Source: Quadrisphaera sp. DSM 44207
Lineage (GTDB): Bacteria > Actinomycetota > Actinomycetes > Actinomycetales > Quadrisphaeraceae
Assembly: GCF_900101335.1 (NCBI RefSeq)
Contig: NZ_FNKA01000003.1
Location: 62,001 to 126,000, forward strand
Direction: 5' to 3'
DNA length: 64,000 bases
The first letter of the stretch is position 1. Every line of letters starts with the position of its first letter. Shown one piece after another: positions 60,688 to 64,000 of this stretch. Below the pieces are notes generated by a model. The model was not told the DNA's origin and did no database searches. It was given only the letters and a program-made list of their open reading frames with translations. The translations under genes and the position numbers were made by a program.

Positions 60688-61926
60688 GTGCGACCGGCCC
60701 GCCAGAGCGACCTGCGCGCCCGGAACCTCGCCACGGTGCTCGGGTCGGTGGCCGGCTCGGCGGCACCGGTCTCGCGCGCCGCGCTCGCCGCGCGCACCGG
60801 CCTGACCCGCGCCACCGTCTCCGCGCTCGTCGAGGTCCTCCTGGACGGCGGCCTGCTCGCGGAGTCCGCGCCGCCGCCCCCCACGGGGGCCGGCCGGCCG
60901 GCGGTGGGGCTGCACCTGTCCGGGGAGCGGGTGGCCGCGCTCGGCGTGGAGGTGGGGGTGGACCACCTGGCCGCCTGCGTGCGCGACCTGTCCGGCGCCG
61001 TCCGGCTGCGGCGCGTGCAGCCCGCGGAGCACCGGGGGAGCCCGGCCCCGCAGGTCCTGGCGCGCTCGGCCGCCCTGGCCGCCGACCTCGTGGCGGAGGC
61101 CGGGCGGGAGGGGCTCGCGGTCGTCGGCGCCACCTGGGCCGTGCCGGGCCTGGTGGAGCGCGGGAGCGGCCGGGTGCTGCTGGCGCCGAACCTCGGGTGG
61201 CGCGACGTCGACGCCGTCGCGCTGCTGGGCGCCGCGGCTGACCTGGCCGGGCTGCCCGTGGCGGTGGGGAACGAGGCCGCGCTGGCCGCCGTCGCCGAGC
61301 TGGGGCCCCCGGGCATCGGGGCCGCGGACGGCGCGGGTGCGGGCGCGAGCGACTTCGTGCTCGTCACCGGCGAGGTCGGCATCGGCGCGGGCCTCGTCCT
61401 CGGCGGGCGCCCGGTCACCGGCGCGCGCGGGTGGAGCGGGGAGCTGGGCCACGTCAGCGTCGTCGCCGACGGCCCGGAGTGCTCGTGCGGCTCGCGCGGC
61501 TGCCTGGAGGTCTACGCCGGCCAGGAGGCGCTGCTGCGCGCGGCCGGCCTGCAGGCGCGCGCGGCCACCGCGCTGGGCGGCTCGGGGGCGCTGGCGGCGC
61601 TGCTCGCCGCCGCCGAGGCGGGCGACGCCGCGACGCTGGCCGCGCTGGCGCGGGCCGGGCGCGCGCTGGGGCTGGCGACCTCGGCGGCGGTCAACGTCCT
61701 CGACGTGGGCGCCGTCGTCCTCGGCGGCATCTACGCCCCCCTGGCGCCGTGGCTGTGCGAGCACGTCGAGCGCGAGCTGGCCCTGCGCGTGCTGCGCGCG
61801 CGCCTGGACCCGGTGCGGGTCCTCGTCTCCTCCCGGGGGCCGGACGCCGCGATGCTCGGCGCGGCCGCCGTGGTGCTGCAGCGCGTGCTCGAGCGGCCCG
61901 CCGAGCTGCTCGCGCCGGCGTCCTAG
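60688..61926 (+). CDS. ROK-family xylose repressor (XylR-like)
   Basis: 412 residues. N-terminal helix-turn-helix (SRAALAARTGLTRATVSALV) followed by the ROK fold: VGATWAVPGLVERGSGRVLL, VTGEVGIGAGLVLGG, GWSGELGHVSVVADGPECSC and the zinc motif CSCGSRGCLEVYAG. Divergent from xylAB, so a xylose-responsive repressor is the natural reading. Stop codon overlaps the stop of the convergent xylanase gene by 3 bases. Confidence 0.93.
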   Translation: MRPARQSDLRARNLATVLGSVAGSAAPVSRAALAARTGLTRATVSALVEVLLDGGLLAESAPPPPTGAGRPAVGLHLSGERVAALGVEVGVDHLAACVRDLSGAVRLRRVQPAEHRGSPAPQVLARSAALAADLVAEAGREGLAVVGATWAVPGLVERGSGRVLLAPNLGWRDVDAVALLGAAADLAGLPVAVGNEAALAAVAELGPPGIGAADGAGAGASDFVLVTGEVGIGAGLVLGGRPVTGARGWSGELGHVSVVADGPECSCGSRGCLEVYAGQEALLRAAGLQARAATALGGSGALAALLAAAEAGDAATLAALARAGRALGLATSAAVNVLDVGAVVLGGIYAPLAPWLCEHVERELALRVLRARLDPVRVLVSSRGPDAAMLGAAAVVLQRVLERPAELLAPAS

Positions 61927-63218
61927 CGCCCCAGCGCCACCTCGACCGAGACCTCGCCGGGCTGGGCGAGCGCGAAGGGCGCGCTCGCGCCGCCGGCGGT
62001 GACGCGGTAGTCCCCGAGGAAGCCGCGGACCCGCACCCGCCCCTCGGCGTCCGTGCGCAGCGTCGTCGGAGGGAGCCACCACTCGCCCCGGACCAGCCCG
62101 CGCAGCGCGTCGTAGGACGGCTTGGGCGTGCCGTCGGCGCGCACGAGGCCGATCGGCGCTCCGAGCCAGGCGCCCTCGTCGGTCAGGCCCCAGTACGTGA
62201 TCGCCTGCACGGACGGGTGGGAGAGCAGGGTGCGGTAGTGCCGCACCACCTCCTCGGCCTGCCGCTCCTCGCCCTCGGGCGTCGAGGGCCAGGAGGGGAT
62301 CCGGTAGTCGTTGAGGTCCTCGACCTCCGGCGGCATCAGGTGCCCGGAGACCAGGCTGCTCTCGGTGAAGTGGATGGGCAGGCCGTACCGGGAGAACCGC
62401 TCGAGGACCCGCAGCGTCTTCTCCTCGCCCCAGTAGCCCTGGTGCATGTGGCTCTGCAGGCCGAGCGCGTCGACCTGCACGCCCGCCTCGAGCACGCCCT
62501 CGATCAAGCACTCGTAGGCGGTGGACGTGTCGAAGTCGTTGAGCAGCAGGGTGGCGCGCGGGTTGGTGGCGCGCGCCTCCTCGAACGCCGTCCGGATGGT
62601 GGCGATCCGCCCGCGCTCGCGGCACAGGCGGGTGATGCCGTTGGTGCGCTCCTCGTTGGCGAAGACGGGCATGATGACGACCTCGTTGATGGCGTCCCAG
62701 GTGTCGACCACGCCCGCGAAGTCGCCCACCTCGCGCCGGACGCGGGCGCGCACCGCCGCCTCGACCTCGTCCGTGGGCAGCTCGCGCAGCCAGTCCGCGG
62801 TCACGGTGTGCCACACGAGCGGGTGGCCCTTGAGCCGCACGCCCCGCTCGGCGAACCACCGCGCGGTGCGCAGCAGGCGCGCGGTGTCCGGCCGGCCGCG
62901 CTCCGGCTCGAAGCCGCCCCAGTAGAAGGGCAGCGTCGCGGTGTCGAAGAGGCCGACGTACAGCTCCGCCAGCCGCTGCCCGAGCGAGGGCGGGGCGCCG
63001 CCGAACGGGCTGTCGGGGTCGGCCTCGGTCTCGCCGTTCGCGTAGCCGATGAAGTCGAAGCCGATGTTGCCGAACGCGATCGCGTGGCGGGTCTGCTCGA
63101 CGACGACGTCGGCGTCCGCCAGCACCCGCCCGTCGGGGCCGGTGACGGTGACGGCGGCCTGCGCGGTGCGGTGGCCCAGCTGCGGGTCCGGGGCCGGCGA
63201 GCGGTGCTGCGGGGACAT
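61923..63218 (-). CDS. GH10 endo-1,4-beta-xylanase, apparently intracellular
   Basis: 431 residues, ATG with GGGAGGA. N-terminal beta-sandwich-like strand region (AAVTVTGPDGRVLADADVVV), then a GH10 barrel: LKGHPLVWHTVTADWLREL, WDAINEVVIMPV with acid/base Glu about 179, and PIHFTESSLVSG with nucleophile Glu about 286; YWGLTDEGAWLG is the conserved Trp block. A C-terminal segment (LGDYRVTAGGASAPFAL) resembles a small accessory domain. No signal peptide, so it probably cleaves imported xylo-oligosaccharides. Follows a LacI gene by 79 nt. Confidence 0.9.
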   Translation of the reverse strand: MSPQHRSPAPDPQLGHRTAQAAVTVTGPDGRVLADADVVVEQTRHAIAFGNIGFDFIGYANGETEADPDSPFGGAPPSLGQRLAELYVGLFDTATLPFYWGGFEPERGRPDTARLLRTARWFAERGVRLKGHPLVWHTVTADWLRELPTDEVEAAVRARVRREVGDFAGVVDTWDAINEVVIMPVFANEERTNGITRLCRERGRIATIRTAFEEARATNPRATLLLNDFDTSTAYECLIEGVLEAGVQVDALGLQSHMHQGYWGEEKTLRVLERFSRYGLPIHFTESSLVSGHLMPPEVEDLNDYRIPSWPSTPEGEERQAEEVVRHYRTLLSHPSVQAITYWGLTDEGAWLGAPIGLVRADGTPKPSYDALRGLVRGEWWLPPTTLRTDAEGRVRVRGFLGDYRVTAGGASAPFALAQPGEVSVEVALGR

Positions 63219-63297
63219 GGTCCTCCCTGGTCGTGGGGCGTCAGGACGTCTGGACTGCGGGGCCGACGGGCTGCGCGACGCGGGCCGACGGGCGGTG

Positions 63298-64000
63298 CTA
63301 GGGGGCGCGGGTGGACCCGCGCACGACGAGCTCGGTGGGCAGCCGCACGTGCGTGCCGCCGTCCCCGCGCCCGTCGAGGAGACCGACCAGCAGGCGCACG
63401 GCCTCGGCGCCCATCTCCTGCAGGGGCTGGCGCACCGTGGTCAGCGGCGGGGTGGTCAGGGCGGACTCGGGGACGTCGTCGAAGCCGACCACCGACAGGT
63501 CCTGCGGCACCGACAGCCCGAGCTCGACGGCGACCTCCATCGTCCCGATCGCGGACAGGTCGTTGGCGGCGAAGATCGCGGTGGGGCGCTCGGGCAGCGT
63601 CAGCAGCTCGCGCGCGGGGCCGGCCGCGAGCTCGCGCCGGTACTCCGCGACCCGGACGAGGGCGGGGTCGACCTCGACGCCGGCCGCGCGCAGCGCGGTG
63701 CGGTACCCCTCCTCCCGCAGCCGGGCCGACTCCAGGTCCGGGCGCCCGCCCAGGAAGGCGATCCGGCGGTGGCCGAGCCGCAGGAGGTGCTCGGTGGCCC
63801 GCAGCGCCCCGGTGAGGTTGTCGGCGTCGACGGTGGGCGTGTCGGCCGGGCCGGCGTGCGGGTCGACGGCGATGACGGGCACGGACCCCCCGGTGGCCAC
63901 CACGGTCGGCGTGACGAGGATCGCGCCGTCGACCAGGGTGCCGCCCAGGCGGGAGAGGGACCGGCGCTCCCAGCCCGCCTGCCCGGCGCGGCCGCCGCCG
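63298..64000 (-). CDS. LacI-family regulator (5' end beyond window)
   Basis: The frame is open to the window edge; the visible part is the effector-binding domain: LGGTLVDGAILVTPTVV, VPVIAVDPHAG, HRRIAFLGGRPDLESARLRE, AIFAANDLSAIGTMEVAVEL, SVVGFDDVPESALTTPPLTT and VRQPLQEMGAEAVRLLVGLL. The DNA-binding part is outside the window. Immediately upstream of the xylanase on the same strand, so likely the xylan or xylo-oligosaccharide regulator. Confidence 0.92.
   Translation of the reverse strand, partial: GGGRAGQAGWERRSLSRLGGTLVDGAILVTPTVVATGGSVPVIAVDPHAGPADTPTVDADNLTGALRATEHLLRLGHRRIAFLGGRPDLESARLREEGYRTALRAAGVEVDPALVRVAEYRRELAAGPARELLTLPERPTAIFAANDLSAIGTMEVAVELGLSVPQDLSVVGFDDVPESALTTPPLTTVRQPLQEMGAEAVRLLVGLLDGRGDGGTHVRLPTELVVRGSTRAP

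Overview
The window comes from a very high-GC chromosome, almost certainly an actinobacterium. Supporting signs are the extreme G/C bias at third codon positions, many GTG starts, 4-base GTGA or ATGA overlaps inside operons, and many genes with no Shine-Dalgarno sequence but a -10 hexamer 6-8 nt before the start codon (leaderless mRNAs). Families typical of the phylum are present: WXG100, DUF3040, DUF3263, DUF4383, LytR_C, FprA, and a RamB/ScfR-type regulator. I see no rRNA, tRNA, CRISPR array, phage or insertion sequence. The genus cannot be fixed from this window; a Kineosporiales-like actinobacterium is only a guess.

Layout. 0-3.7 kb: an OmpR-type two-component operon (regulator, kinase, GerMN lipoprotein, MscS channel; minus strand). 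3.7-4.9 kb: a frameshifted PAP2 phosphatase. 4.9-10.7 kb: a minus-strand set of envelope genes: DUF2238-like, DUF389, a four-helix membrane protein, three members of an OB-fold-like exported family, a DUF3040 protein and a second GerMN lipoprotein. This set contains a two-copy intergenic element with a strong hairpin and an internally inverted segment. 10.8-17.2 kb: a VOC dioxygenase, a PAS/GAF/GGDEF cyclase, a marR-MFS-Dabb operon divergent from two NmrA-like genes, and a shared palindromic operator. 17.2-17.7 kb: a gene-free patch of tandem repeats and hairpins. 17.7-23.3 kb: a truncated M42 peptidase, a fused glycosyltransferase, an ABM monooxygenase, a second DUF3040 plus OB-fold lipoprotein pair, a STAS protein and a TauE-type permease. 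23.3-31.2 kb: a tryptophan-monooxygenase-like flavoprotein, an ScfR/RamB-like regulator divergent from PEP carboxykinase, an AI-2E-type permease and an SDR.

31.3-35.7 kb: a LacI regulator and a fructose-type (FrcBCA-like) ABC transporter, each with a GACAACGTTG operator. 35.7-39.8 kb: FprA, a tiny basic membrane protein, two DUF2382 stress proteins and a flavin reductase behind a SAM riboswitch. 39.9-47.7 kb: a two-gene coiled-coil operon, DUF4383, an SGNH hydrolase, uracil-DNA glycosylase divergent from DUF3263, a LytR_C protein and a cold-shock protein. 47.8-49.7 kb: groEL with two CIRCE boxes. 49.8-53.7 kb: a lipoprotein and molybdenum-cofactor genes (DUF4031-MobA fusion, moaE, moaA, moaD). 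53.8-56.5 kb: WXG100 and a PhoP/TrcR-type two-component pair. 56.6-57.9 kb: a DUF559-type gene bracketed by two near-identical palindromic repeats. 57.9-64 kb: xylose and xylan use (xylB, xylA, ROK repressor, GH10 xylanase, LacI regulator running off the edge).

How it fits together. Sugar modules at both ends of the right half handle xylan breakdown, xylose isomerisation and phosphorylation, and ring-sugar import, each under its own repressor. PEP carboxykinase and the ScfR/RamB-like regulator suggest control of gluconeogenesis by short-chain acyl-CoA. The left third is dominated by envelope and stress functions. The best candidate for something undescribed is the small paralogous family of OB-fold-like exported proteins, with its GerMN and DUF3040 partners, stress-sigma promoter and shared intergenic motif, beside an envelope two-component operon.
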